Below are positions 34,630 to 47,020 of a stretch of 64,000 bases of DNA, in pieces. The stretch's first letter is position 1. Each line of letters begins with the position of its first letter. Location of the stretch: positions 806,001 to 870,000 of the forward strand of contig WIUZ02000010.1 of the NCBI GenBank assembly GCA_015956445.1. The letters run 5' to 3'. This stretch comes from Thelephora terrestris (taxonomy: Eukaryota; Basidiomycota; Agaricomycetes; Thelephorales; Thelephoraceae). The notes below the pieces were generated by a model. It was not told the DNA's origin and made no database searches. It worked only from the letters and a program-made list of their open reading frames with translations. The position numbers and the translations under genes are program-made.

Positions 34630-37600
34630 CTAAGATACAATGTCCATTTTTGCATCCTCCAACGAACTAATCTCCCGAATCTTCAATGCCCGGATAGCCC
34701 TCTCCGCCGCTTCAAACTTGACCTCCTCTTTGCTTCCGTGTCCACGGTACTCCGCCTCCGCCACGGCAATCGTCTCCAATCCTTCGTCAAGATCCGCTGA
34801 CGTCGCCTCCGCCTTCTGGCTAGTACCGAGATGATCCGGTTTGTCTTTCATCCCAATCGTGCACGTGATCCTCTTCTCCGCGACCTGGAAGTGGTATTGG
34901 ACAGTTTTCTGCGGTTTCGACTTCGACGCCCAGTGCGAGAGACGAGAGACCGGATGAAGGACGTCTACTTTCTCCTCCACAATTCTCTCCAGAACGGGTA
35001 AGATTCCCATAGTCGTCAAAACATTCCGAACGACCTCCATGTCTCCCCGAGCGTCAAGGTAAACGGCACCCAACAGACTCTCGATGATGTCGCTGAAGAA
35101 TTTCGGGGCTTGGAGGGCCGTCAACGCCGCCCACGGGTGAATCGACTCCTCCTTCAACGCCTTTGTGATCATCTCCTTCCCTTTCTTGTATCTCGCACAG
35201 GTGACCGCCATATCCTCCATAACGCGTGAGTTTGACTGCAATAGGCACTGCCAAAGGTAGACCAGGTTATCCTCGTTTTCTAGGATAACGTGCCCGTCGT
35301 CCAGCGTACGAGGCATGAATGCCTCGGTGGTCGTGTACATATCAAGGCAAATGAACGCGAGGAAATGTTGGTTGACGATGGCAACTTTACGCAGGTACAT
35401 TTGACCGGGGCTGTAGTTCTGTCCAGGGGCGTTGTAGAGGAAATGTGAGACCACCATGTCCAAAACGGCATCCCCGAGGAACTCCAAACGATCGTATGGT
35501 CGGGTTCGGAAACCGAGGTTGTAGCTCGGATGTGTAAGGGCCTCCGTGACGAGCGATTTCTTGGTGAATTCATACCCAAGCATCCTCTCAACGGAAAAAA
35601 TCATGTCCATGGGAAGCTCCGCGTCATCCAATGCCTCCACCTTTGTGAAAATCTTCTCCACCGACTCCCCCAATGGCTGCCACTCCATCCCAAGTTTGAA
35701 GAGTCTGATACACTCCATCCCCAAAACGAAACTTCCGTGTACGTAGGAAGCTCCGATCAAAGCCTCGACAACGTCTGCGATAGTCTTGGTTGATAGTCCC
35801 AGCTTCTTCTCCTCTGTCTTCTCTCCTTCCTTCTCTTCCTCTCCTTCTCCGTCCTCGTCTTCTGGGGTATCCTTCTTATGGAGCGATGGCAGCCACTTGG
35901 TAGGGATAAATCTATCGCGAATGATCCACTGGGGAAGTCCCTTCTCCGTCGCCGCTCTCGCCAGCGAGACGTTCGCAACAACATGGTCCTTCCTCGCGGT
36001 CAAATATCCTTCGTGCCAGAAAGGATGGTCAGCCATGACCTGGACGCTTGCGAGGAGTTTCAACACAGTATCTCCTAACGTCTCCATTCGCTCGTAATCA
36101 TACGGAGCCATCGCAGCAGGAGCGGTAAGAGCGGTGGTCACGGACTCCAGTGGAATGTCGTAAAGAGGGGTAGATGCAAGGAGTGTATCGCGGAAGGAGA
36201 TAGCGGTGTAGGTTATGGACATCTGCCGAAGGAGAGAAGGCAATGTCCCCGCCCAACGAGAACGGTCGGGGGAAGCCAAAAACAATCTTGTGTGACTCGC
36301 GACCAGGAATTCCGAGTTACGCTTCTTGGCTTCCGACTTGTCTTTTTTGCTCTCGACAGCGAAGGGGATGGTCAAGTCCTTGCGACCCCTGTCACGAACC
36401 TCCAGCAGGGGGTACGTAACCTCCAGGTCGAAGACCTTCCTCTTCGTGTACTCATGGCGTATTTCTTCTTCCTCTTTCTCCGAAAGTGGCTCGTCGCGCC
36501 ATTGAATAAACTTATAGTCACCCCGCTTTCGGGAAGTCTGGACGAACGTGATATCCGATGGGTAGTCGAACTTTCTTCCGAACAGATCCAAGGCAAGGAA
36601 CCCATCATCTGGCGGCCCATCGGTGTCCTTGGAAGCCCACCGCCAACGTTCGTCCCAAATCGGATCTTGGACTTCTCCGAGAGGGTGAAGAAGGTACTCG
36701 AAATCAGTTTCCGTCCATTTGAGAGTAGATTTAGAACCGGGTACGCGCCACAGGAGACGACGAGTGAACTTCTCGGCATCCTCCAACGTGAAGCTTAGAT
36801 CTTCGATCTTCCCCAGGGGTTCGACATTGACTGTTACCGCCCCGCGACCTGGGATGTACAGTACGGGGAGTTCTTCACCAGCAAGTCGAGGGAGGTCACG
36901 TCTGACGATGAGAACCATGTCCTGCAGCTTGTCGATGCTGAGTTTGAAGGCCCACCAACGCAACCCATCGCCTTCTGAGGACCACGGGTTCATCTGAACA
37001 ACAGCAGTAGAAAATCCTTTCCGCTTCTCAATTCCACCCGCGAACAATGCCTCCATATCTTCTCCGAGGTGGGATAAAGGTAGAAGGTTATCGTTCAGCC
37101 ATTTTTCTTCGGTATAGTCGTACAACGCTTTGTACGCCTGGAATGCGACGTGGCGTTTCGCAGTATATTTATTGGCATGGATTCGAGGGGTTGTGAATTC
37201 TCGAAGATCGGGGGGGAGGTGACGAGGGAGGTAGACGGTGGCGCCGAATGGACCTTGAATCGTCGGGCCGGCACCAGTGGTTCGGTAAGGGGTGGAGTGC
37301 CAGTTCTCGGGGTATTCTGGAGGGTCGGTTTCGAAGACAGGCATACAACCACCGTAGCCAGCAGATGGCATAACCGCGCAGAAATGATTGAGGTGGCCGA
37401 CAGCAGAATGAAGAGTCAAGGTAGCCCTATCGAACACGCAGTGTAAGCCGAGTGCTGTGAGGAATAAGATAGGAAACTCACCCCGTTTTATCAACTCGAA
37501 ACACCATGTCCTCTTCGTCAGAATCATCATCCTCTTCTACTTCTTCTTGGAGATCTCGTGTTGGGTCGTTATAAAGCTCTACCATCTTCTTCTCAAGCTC

Positions 37601-39365
37601 TTCCCAACGCAGAACAGCAGGGTCCACGTTCATCTCGGTCATAATGACGAAGGTGCTCTTTTTCCTCCTCGCCCTCCCACGGCTCTGCGCCCAGCTAATC
37701 ATGTTCTGCGGCAAATCCCACCGGATAACCGAACAACACGATTGGACGTCGATGCCCTCTTCCGCAACACTAGTGGATATGATGAGATTTTTGTAACCAA
37801 GTTTGAAGTCGGCAAGCGTCTCCGCGGTCGTTTGGGCGATCATACTACGGGTGATATCCAGGAAACCATTCCTGCGGCTGTCCGAAGAATTGCCCAACAG
37901 GGACCCAACGCGGAACGTCTCCTTGGTAAATGGGTGGTGTTGCAAAACTTCAGCAAGAGCGATCACCGCGTCGCGCCTGGTGACAAAGACTATTCCACTG
38001 AATTCCATGTCTGTGCTCTCGAAGTCCATCTTCTCGTTTATGAGTGCCTCGATCAGGACGTTCAGGCGATCGTTGCACCCGGCGCAAATATCGGCCGGGT
38101 CATATGAAACGGGGATAATTGAGGCGGAAATTTTCTTGAGGGCCTCAAGGAGGTAGTGCTTTTCGGTGTCCTGCCAGCGACGAACGACATCTTGAAGTGG
38201 GCCACCTTGCAACTGAGCTCTCTCGATTACCTTGGCAACATACCAGTCGGCCGCCCAAGGTCCTATATCGACACAAATGGCGGCAGCGGCGTTGAGAAAT
38301 TCGCGGAGGCCGCGGTGGGTAGAAGTGTCCTCCTTTGCAACCGTTTTAGAAAGTTTCTGGTCCAACTGGGTCCTGGAGGGTCCTGGCTTGATCCTTGCGA
38401 GACGAGCGCGGGTTTGTATAATCCAAGGGTCGTTTTCGATATTCATTCCGTTGTAGACTTGTTGAAGGACCATAAAGTTGTGGGAAGGAAGTATACATTT
38501 GTATGGGAACGTTTGTTTGACGTAGACGGGATCCTGGTATTGAACGTGCTTGAAGGTAGGCCGGTGCACGTGTTTCGCTAGTTCATCGCGATTGAGTCGC
38601 GTAGAGAGGATTGTTGCATCCATGTTGGCCTCGATTGTTCTAAATTTTACACGTTAGTCTGCAAGACCCCGAACTTGGGGAGGGCTTACCGGAAAGCTTG
38701 GTCTAGGTTACCACCAAAGATGGGACTAGCAGTCAACCCCAATACCATCGGCCGAACGCAATTCTCTTTTGCCGTAGGAGAGCCTCGGGGTGGTAAATTG
38801 TGGTAAAACTCTTTCATAATCGCGTTGTATGGGTGATTTTTCCCGGTATGATGAGACTCGTCGAAGATCAGGAGAGAAATATCGGCGCCGAGATTGATGT
38901 ATCCGTGGCGTAAGGCGTCCAAAAGTACCTGCGGGGTGGTGACCATAACACGGTGGGAATCGACGATCTTCCGCCATAACAAGGGGTCCATCCACTGATG
39001 GGGATCAGATGCGCCGGACACCAGCCCCACTGAAACGGGTATATGGGTCGCTATGACCTCTCTCTGCTGCTCCACGAGGGCTACTGTGGGCGCAACGAAC
39101 CATGAAAGCTATAGAAGAGTCGTAACAGGCCGCATCAGCCACACCGCCCGCCACCATCTAAGGAAACTACCTTTTTAGTCTCCCGTTCTAAAACCTCGGT
39201 TTTGATCCTAAGGACCGCAATGTGAGTCTTTCCAGAGCCGGTATCGAGTGCGATGATGATGTTTCGCTTCAAACTCTCTCCGAGGAGTTCGAGCTGATAA
39301 CTCCTGCTCGCAGGAATTGAACTGTTGGAGTCGAATTTTGCCGCCTTCTTCCTATCGTACTTCAT
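34630..39365 (-). CDS. Dicer-like ribonuclease III
   Basis: Cuts double-stranded RNA into small RNAs for gene silencing. Four exons (39171-39365, 38690-39108, 37482-38639, 34630-37426) join in phase to about 1,522 residues. Order of parts: DExD/H helicase with Walker A LDTGSGKT and FDESHH, helicase C-terminal half (ISTSVAEEGIDV, QSRGRARR), dimerisation domain (HLNHFCAVMPS), a divergent PAZ-like region, RNase IIIa (ERMETLGDTVLKL with ADVVEALIGASYV), RNase IIIb (DRLEFLGDAVLDM with SDIIESLLGAVYLDA), and a C-terminal double-stranded RNA-binding-like end. All four acidic catalytic residues are present in each RNase III domain, so the enzyme should be active. An extra short 5' exon upstream of the ATG at 39365 cannot be excluded. 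Confidence 0.9.
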
Positions 39366-40907
39366 CGGGGAATATCTTTCGATGGTATGAGGATGTCCTC
39401 TTCAGTTGGCAGGAAGTGAACCGCGAAAGAGGTGCAGAAAGTGTGGCGCAGTCCCTGGGATTAAGAAGGGCGGTAGATATAGTCAGCGCTTCACAAAGTG
39501 TGGCTGGGTGATGCAATTGAGTGATGCCACACACACCTTGGTGGTATAAACTCAAGCTGGCGCAAGGTGGAGAGGGGTGTGTACCGCGCCGACGCGAACA
39601 CCGAGGTGAAGATTAGTTGGTAACTGCCTGATAACGGCGAGATGGTGCATATCAGAAACCTTAGCCAGTGTGGAGTAGCCTGAGGGAAAAGACTAGCCTT
39701 ACCTCCGGCTAGGCGAAATCAATTGATCCGTTCATGTATGCACAGAGCACGGTCGTCAAAGGGCTGACCGTGGATGGCGGACGCGGGAAAGTCACGCCGC
39801 TTCGGAAGATTGCGAAATCGAGGTGGTCACGTGTAACGGTGTGACTGCGGCGACGTGAGCGTTCCTCCGACTCCCGAGCCTTCTCCTGGTCAACGCCGAC
39901 GGCCATTGAACTCGGTCACCAGACAGGACACTTGGCCAACTCCTTCACCACCTTACACAGGTCGTGCTACTCGCGTTGCAGAGGTTAGGGGTTATGACTA
40001 CAGCGGCTATCGGTTATCCACTCTTCTGCGGGTGGGCCCGCTGACCCAGGTCATGCATCATGTCTGGTTGACGATGACTGGCACTGCCCTAGTTCCGCCT
40101 CGTAACCTCACATCAATTCATTGGGGGCTACTCGCCTGTTCTGAATCTCTGCATCTTGAAGTTGTCAGGATAGGCCTGATCGTCAACGATGATCTATACT
40201 CTTGGAAAGGCATCTCGGGAGGACGGTCCCCATGGAGTTTCGACGTGGTGACCGCCCAAGGACGTGCTGCTTCCGCTTCTTGTTCCAAGGGCTATACACA
40301 ATTTGTGGAATTTTGCACGCTGAAGCGATCCCTGAGAACTGGCGGCCGCGCGCTGATTTGACACGTTAACAGATGTCAAACGGCTCCAGTTCTGGTTCAA
40401 AGGCCCTACGGGTCCCATATTCTACCCGTTGCATTCGCATGGCTAGCTCTTCCGCAGTGCGGCCCTCGCCCTTAGATCGTGGAAAACTTACCTGTGGTTG
40501 GCGGTCAGCATCACTTGAGTACGAACTCGCCAATCATTCTTTCGGGATCCTGCTCTCCAAGGAACAGCCGCAATGATCGAGAATCATGCGGAGAAGCGTT
40601 AGTTTCCCGCCCAAGAATTAGCCGAATACCGCTCATAGCTTCGGATTGGTGCGCTCATGCCTTGGCGTTCGGGTTTCCGACGGCTATCGCTGACATCGTG
40701 GGAACAAATCAAGAGCCGTATACTTGTGCGGGTTTGGTTAAAAAGGGGACAAGTCTCACCGCCACCTCCCTTCAACGCATCCCAAGGATTCCCCTCTCCC
40801 ACTGGCGACCCGAGCGTAACTAATGGCCAACAACAACCAACCCACCGTTTGTTCTTCCCGATCTCACCCTGTCCCACGCTGACGGCTTCGTGTAGGGACA
40901 TGCAGGA
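39366..40907. other. No supported gene
   Basis: Contains the likely promoter of the Dicer-like gene at its left end. A 168-codon plus-strand frame at 39855-40361 starts with a non-ATG codon and has no recognisable domain. Confidence 0.35.
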
Positions 40908-41450
40908 ATGCAGATCGCATCCAACACCAACACCAAAAACTTGCCTTTGGACTCCAGCGGCAGGCGTGGCTGGTCTCATTCTTTATTCGGATGCTTCAGT
41001 GACTGCGGAACTTGTATGTTTGCCAATTCGTCCGCCTCCTATTCTTTGCCGAATCTCACCTCCATGCCCAGGTCTCACCGCAGTCTTCTGTCCATGCATT
41101 GTTTACTCTAAGATCTCTACCAGGCTTGATCATCTCAATAAAAATGGATCACCCCATCCATCCGGTGGTGATGCCTGCGGTGGTTCATGCATTGGATATA
41201 CTGCCACTTGTTGCATTGGTGTTTCCTGTATCTTGCAGGTTCGTGTGTTTGTGTCTGCTGGTTTCAACCGCAGGAGGGCTCAACCATTTCGCAGACAATT
41301 CAACGAGGCAACACTCGTAGCCGATACAACATCTCTGGTAACGGTTGCACCGATTTCCTTGCTGCATGCTGCTGCCATGTTTGTGACCTTGTCCAAGAGT
41401 CTCGCGAAATTGAGCTCGAGGAGAACAGTTACGGCAAACAGTCGTATTAA
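40908..41450 (+). CDS. PLAC8-family cysteine-rich membrane protein
   Basis: Three exons (40908-41013, 41072-41238, 41274-41450) join in phase to 149 residues. The PLAC8 pattern is clear: FGCFSDCGTC, AVFCPCIVYSKI, GGDACGGSC, and the C-terminal block RSRYNISGNGCTDFLAACCCHVCDLVQESREIE. PLAC8 proteins sit in membranes through Cys-rich hydrophobic stretches and are linked to cell size, metal resistance or calcium flux; the role here is unknown. The second intron (41239-41273) would be only 35 nt long, near the lower limit for fungi, but both flanking exons need it to keep the family pattern. Confidence 0.82.
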
Positions 41451-41616
41451 CTTGGATCCCTTTCCTGCGTGATACGAATAGCGTACTCCTCTTTGTTGTA
41501 TCACAATCAGCCCCTTCTCGTGGTGGGGATTTTCACGCTCATATCGCACGATAATAATATTTGTATGCGAACTCACATTGGCAATCGGCAATCTCCGACA
41601 GCGTTTGCCCAAGGCC

Positions 41617-43197
41617 ATGTCGGCTCATGTGCCGCTCGAAGTTTGGTATCTCATAGCCGACAACCTCCGCCAGGTCGAGCTCCCCCCTCTCCTACTTGTA
41701 TCTCGCCTTCATCGTCTCGTTGCGCTGAAGCGCCTCTTCAGCCACCTCAAGATATCTTTCGCGTATCCACAATCAGGCAACACCCCCTACTCGCTGCTGG
41801 AAGTTACGCGCGACGAGACAAGATCTCTGTCATGGGATATGTTGAGTAGGGTTAGGTGCGACAAGTCCTTCGCCTCGGCTGTTCAACGAATCACGATCTA
41901 TTATTCGACCGAGGAGTTGCGGAAAGTAGATCGCTTTCACAATGGGGTAGTCGTGGAAGCGTTGAAGGCCCTCACAAACCTGCGTTCATTTGCCTGGGTC
42001 GGTAATGGGCTCCCACTGATGGACATATTGGAGAACCTTCCAGTATGCTGCCCGAAACTTCAGGAAGTTAGCATGATGTACGTCTAGTCTCACTTCCCTT
42101 GGCTTTCGTGACGTTCTTTGGCTTACCGTCCTTGAACAGTATTGACGACACCATCGCTCTCGAGTACCCGAATGCTCCCCTCGCCAGTCTGAAGTCTATG
42201 CTGTACCTGTTTGATCCCGCTGCTTACAGGGACGATTACGCACTCGACCACTCCGAACACGTCAATGGTATCATTGGGGCCAGTGAATCAACGATCGGCT
42301 CGCTGTCGATCTGCGCTGAACCGCTTTGGCGAGTACCGGTTCGTGTCCTCGAGAATCTCTCTCGCCTTGAGATCTTCCTGGGACAGCACATGGAGAATAT
42401 CGCGCTCATTTTCCGGTACGCGGGGCGGTTGGAGCACCTGTCGGTCCTGGGATTGGATGACCGTGCGATCTTTTCCTCCTTCGAAGGCCACCCTGACTCT
42501 CTCCCCTCACTGCGCTCCTTCAAGATATTAGCCCCCTATAGAGGGTGGCAGCCGGATGTGGATGTAGAAGAACTCGAAATCCTGTCCATTGCACGCTTCC
42601 TGCGGGGTAAGAAAGAATTGAGGGCGCTCGACGTTCACCTTTGGCCTTCGGAAACGCTGTCCTTCGCACCCTTTTGGGATTTGCTCCAACAACTCTCCTC
42701 GTTGGAGGTATTGGGCATCACCACCGGGGTCAAGGTCTTCACGAAAGACGACTTTCTCTCTTTCGCAACCTCCCTCCCACCAAGGCTATCCGCACTGAGG
42801 GTGAGCGCCCAATGGGATATCGGAGAAGAGGAAGAGAATGAAGGTTGCCATTCGTTCGTTCGTGTCTTTTTCTTTCCTCCCTTTACCACGCGCTCGGGCT
42901 CACCAATAGATATCACATCAGGTTGAAACCCTCGACAAGGTTTCATTCTTCTACATGCGGAACTTTGGGCGCTCATTCGCGTTTCTTTCCAATGAGCTTG
43001 CCCAGGAACTCCCTTTCGTTGAGATCCTTGGGCTAGACCACGTGATGTCATATGTCCGTAGAGGAGAGGACAACACGGTTGAGGTCGAAAATTGGTCGGC
43101 CCGAAGATGCTTTACCAGAACCGTGGAGGATTTTGATGGCAACGAAGATTGGGAGTGGCTAATGCGACACCACGACCAAGGGGAATGGGCTTGGTGA
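41617..43197 (+). CDS. F-box/LRR-like protein
   Basis: Three exons (41617-42077, 42140-42800, 42922-43197) join in phase to 465 residues. The N-terminus looks like an F-box (HVPLEVWYLIADNL, LLLVSRLHRLVALKRLF), followed by leucine-rich segments (LTNLRSFAWVG, CCPKLQEVSM, LSRLEIFLG, AGRLEHLSVLG, ELEILSIARFL, LSSLEVLGI). It is not close to the F-box copies at 17-27 kb. Likely an SCF substrate receptor, but the F-box is weak. The third exon uses the strong donor GTGAGC at 42801. Confidence 0.65.
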
Positions 43198-43670
43198 AAT
43201 GACCTCGGTGTGCTTGTGTTTTCGCGATTCAAGCATTCGCTTATGGAGTTTCTGCCCAGGCTCAGCTCCCTGTCACACACAAGGTGCGTAGATCACTGGG
43301 TTCGTTTCTGCGGCATCGTGTCGCAATCTCGTTTGTGGGTTGTAATGTTCAGAACTAGATGGGTAGTATCCAGCGGGCGATTGTAATGCATTGTGACGCA
43401 ATAAAAAGGACTCAGCCCACAAGAGTTGTGACAAGATTCGTTGAAAAGACAGAGCAAGCTGACGTCAGAGGTTTGCATTTCAAATTGGGACGCCGGCTGA
43501 AGGTGTTACGTCACGGGTTGCTCTGTTGTGAACTCCCAGGAGTCCCAGCACGTCCGACAGTCTGAGTACATCCCCTCATCCATACCAGTCGGTGAGACGA
43601 CTTGCACTTGGATCGACCACCTCCTAACGGCACCCCATGGGGTATCCGTAGGTAATACAATCAAACGGAG
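43198..43670. other. Intergenic, nothing recognised
   Basis: Lies between the F-box/LRR-like gene and the GNAT-Mss4 gene. No coding or RNA feature is supported. Confidence 0.4.
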
Positions 43671-44807
43671 ATGATACTGCCATCGTTTGCCCTCGTCCCT
43701 GCTGAACAGGTGCAGGAAGCGCTAAAGATCGAAACGGCTGGTGAGGGTTTGAGTCAACTACGCGCCCAGCTGCTGACATAAAATCTAGCGTACCCCCCAG
43801 ATGAAGCTGGTACTCAGGAAACGTTTGCTTACCGCCAATCCGTTGCCCCGAGCCTCTTCCTAGGCGTCTACGATCAAAGCGACAACAAGGAGAAAAAGTT
43901 GATTGGGTTCATATGCTCCACCCTGTCCAAATCAGAGAGCCTCGCGCACGAATCCATGACGACTCACGAGCCAGAGGGGAAGACGATCTGCATACACTCC
44001 GTTTGTGTCGATCCGGAGCACCAGCGGCAGAAAATCGGATCCGCCCTGTTGAAAGAGTACATCAGGCAGTGGACGGACGGGCCCTACGACGGAATTTCGC
44101 TAATCGCTCACGAAGAGCTGATCAAGTTCTACGTCGCCGCTGGATTCAAATTGATTGGGAAGAGCGAAGTTGTGCATGGCTCGAAACCGTGGTTCGAACT
44201 GCGATACTCGCTTCACTCACGGATACCGGACACTGTAACGCAGCGCCGGATTCTCGAAGTCCTTCGGGAGCAAAGCAACCAATCAGAACTACCTCGGCCG
44301 GGAAAGAAATTGGCGTCATATTTCCAGGGCGGAGCCTCGGAACTGAGCGATGAACAGGGGCTGAACAAGCTGCGGCTTTATTGTCCCCGTATACCATGCA
44401 GGAGTGTCATCCTTCTCGAGAAGTCCGCAACGCTTGGGAAGCGCTCTAGTATAATGGTGACCGCTCACATAGCTTGATGTGCCAACTGCCACTATTCTGA
44501 CCACCTCAAGCAGATCGACAATCCTCATAACCTTCCACCGCTTGATCTACTCCCTCACCTTCCGACTCCACCCGAGCCTATATCGGCGTGGAAGATAGGA
44601 CCCCCCGCAAACCCCATGATATTCGAGAATATCGGGTTCTCAAAGACGTTGCCCGTTGACGGACCGCGCGATGACCCTCCAGGTGGTTCACGATTAGTCA
44701 AGTTGCTGACATGTGCGGAGTGTGACCTGGGTCCTCTAGGTTGGGTTGAAGAGGGTTCTGGTGGGACGACCTACTGGCTTGTTATTAATAGGGTTGGGTA
44801 TATGTGA
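43671..44807 (+). CDS. AANAT-like GNAT acetyltransferase fused to an Mss4-like zinc domain
   Basis: Three exons (43671-43740, 43789-44456, 44514-44807) join in phase to 343 residues. Residues 1-190 are a GNAT domain of the arylalkylamine N-acetyltransferase type: ALKIETAAYPPDEAGTQETFAYRQ, the acetyl-CoA segment VCVDPEHQRQKIGSALL, and FYVAAGFKLIGKS. Residues about 225-343 resemble Mss4/Dss4, a small zinc protein that binds Rab GTPases: NKLRLYCPRIPCRS supplies one Cys pair and LLTCAECDLGPLGW the other, with FENIGFSK between them. The join is in phase and the linker is Pro-rich. A decayed copy of the C-terminal part lies at about 48810-48930. Confidence 0.8.
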
Positions 44808-45534
44808 TGTGGATCGCGAGGGGAAAAACTCCTGTACTTAGTGCTCTGTCCATCGGGACCGTGGTACGATTCGTATGTTCTCGATTCCTCTACTAGAAAT
44901 CGGTCTCAGGCAATTCTGGGGTCTCGGTCACCCTCACTTTCTGGGAAGCGTAGCGACCGTGGGAGTTGAGCAGCGTTTCAACGCGATCTTCTAACGTCTA
45001 ACTTCTATTTCCTAACTTTCAACTCCGGTACCATTGCTAAGCGCGTGACCTGCCTGGCCTCGGTTCAAACCACATTGCGTGCGTTTCCCGCTCTTCGGAG
45101 ACTATGACACTTACCGTTTACTAGCCTCTGCTCCGCGAGTGCCAGCGCATTTGAAGATCTTGAACGTAGTTGGTCACATCGGATTTCAAAGACCTGGGAC
45201 AAACGTGCATCTGCTGAGCCGAGCTCGCTGACGACTCAGACGCTTGTTGGCAAGCCGCCTCTTACTCAGAATTTGGCTGGTGAGTCGAAGCGAGGCACTG
45301 TTGTTCAAGGCTCTACTGGTCGTATATAACTTACGTTGTTTGCTTGATCAAGCTTCAAAGTCGCCATTACTCATCTTCCACCGCCTACCACACCCCCGCT
45401 TCGCCATCTACTTTACCCTTAAATCTATCTCATCGGTCAGCACAGTAGTTGCTCTATCGAAGTACCCATAACCTCCCGCCTGACCATTCCCCGCCGAAAT
45501 TCTTGCGTACGATCCAGCGACTAGTACCTCGCTC
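44808..45534. repeat. Segmental duplication, copy 1 (3' flank of GNAT-Mss4)
   Basis: Bases about 44860-45000 share blocks with 49000-49110 (GTGGGAGTTG, CTTTC-GGGAA-like runs, CTCACTTTC/CCCACTTTC). Together with the Mss4-like relic at 48810-48930 this shows that a segment containing the gene's 3' end and flank was copied about 4.1 kb to the right. The rest up to the BTB gene has no gene. Confidence 0.45.
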
Positions 45535-46473
45535 ATGCCAACTTCAACCTTTTTCACCACGGACGACGGGGATATCATCCTACGCGCCGGCTCAGAATCT
45601 GGCACCAAGCATGACTTTCGCGTTCACAAGCTCATTCTCTCCCTCGCATCCCCTGTTTTCAAGGACATGCTCACCTTCCCCCAACCACCAGATCAAACTT
45701 CAAGTGACCAACACCAACTGCCAGTTGTCGACGTTCCAGAACCTCCAGAGGTGTTGAACGACATCTTGCGGTTCATCTACCCAGGGGAAGAACTTCCAAA
45801 GATCCTCGAACGATCGACCATAAACGCATTGTTGGTGGCAGCGGACAAATATAACATCTCGTCGATATATCCGACTCTGAGGGCGAATTTGAAGAATTCG
45901 TTATCCCCTAGAAGATGTGACACCTTTTCGGCATACGTCATAGCATGTCGGTTCGGATTTCCGGAGATTGCGAAGGAGGCCGCTGGTTTGTCAAGCACGC
46001 AGAGCTTGATCCACCATAAGAATCATGAAGACGTACAATACATTTCAAGCACTGACCTCCTCCGACTCGTCGAGTTTGTCCTCACGAGGGAATACCAAGG
46101 GCTACACAGGATACAAGCCATACTCGACCAACCACACTTACTAGATTCGTCTACTTGCAGGCACGGGGAGACCGCTCAAGACTATTACTTTCATCTAGAG
46201 AAAGAGGTCGAGAAGGCTTTCGTCGGGATTCCGTGCGTGGGATTCAAAGATCTGTTCGAAGTCCTCGACAGGATAACCGATCCTCCTATCGGTTGCGACC
46301 CACCCCCAGAGTCGGCAGACTGGCATTATGAAAGTGATGATCAGGACGCTTTCTGTTGTCCACTGCGACCCATGACCATTCGGAGAAGGCTAACGGAAAT
46401 TGAGGAAGATTTACGTGAGCTCAATAGAAAGCTGTTGGACAGTTTTTTTGGGAAGGGGTCTGGAGGCGGCTGA
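45535..46473 (+). CDS. BTB/POZ domain protein
   Basis: Intronless, 312 residues. The BTB fold occupies residues 7-115: GDIILRAGSESGTKHDFRVHK, LILSLASPVFKDML, LPVVDVPEPPEVLNDILRFIYPG, then ALLVAADKYNISSIYPTLR. The C-terminal half is helical with no named domain. Proteins of this size with an N-terminal BTB are numerous in Agaricomycetes; they may act as Cullin-3 adaptors or transcription co-factors, but no partner domain is visible. Confidence 0.85.
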   Translation: MPTSTFFTTDDGDIILRAGSESGTKHDFRVHKLILSLASPVFKDMLTFPQPPDQTSSDQHQLPVVDVPEPPEVLNDILRFIYPGEELPKILERSTINALLVAADKYNISSIYPTLRANLKNSLSPRRCDTFSAYVIACRFGFPEIAKEAAGLSSTQSLIHHKNHEDVQYISSTDLLRLVEFVLTREYQGLHRIQAILDQPHLLDSSTCRHGETAQDYYFHLEKEVEKAFVGIPCVGFKDLFEVLDRITDPPIGCDPPPESADWHYESDDQDAFCCPLRPMTIRRRLTEIEEDLRELNRKLLDSFFGKGSGGG

Positions 46474-47020
46474 AGGGTGGAAGCACGGCCATGCATCTTG
46501 TCGCGTCTTCTTTGATGTCAGGTTGCGTGCATGTAGCTTTTCGAGGGGTCGTTGTGACTTATGCTTATACTTCTCCATTATCTTCCACTAGTAAAGGCCT
46601 GGGTCAGGCTGCTCTGGGGAACATTTCGATATTCTGACCTGGTGACTGGAGTGCTGTCACACGTGCTCGCGGTGTCTTCTGCCAATCCATTGAGTAATCT
46701 GGATGTAATCATACAGTTGAATCGCGTGGACGGGAGGAGGCGGCTCGCACGAGCTTGACTTATCATCGATCATCGGGTACCATCGCGTTCCCTCAAATTG
46801 CGAGGAATGCCCAAACCGAGTAAACCCAAATCATGGTCTCGTCGACGAACAGTTACCCTGTTATTGCTCGCCGGGTACCGTAGAGCCTAAACGCTTTGCC
46901 CAAACTTAACCGTCTAGGCTGAAACATTCTGAAACCGAAGAGCAGGTTACAACGCCCGCATCGCAACGGGTTCAGGTACCTATTACTTGAGGATTTGTAC
47001 AGAGAAAGGAGAAATGTACA
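46474..47020. other. Intergenic, nothing recognised
   Basis: Between the convergent BTB and PNPOx-like genes. Nothing beyond short random frames is seen. Confidence 0.4.

Noticed and set aside
39660-39720. Repeat shared with 54640-54700 (AGTGTGGAGTAGCC and similar)
   Set aside because: The match is short and does not extend; likely chance.
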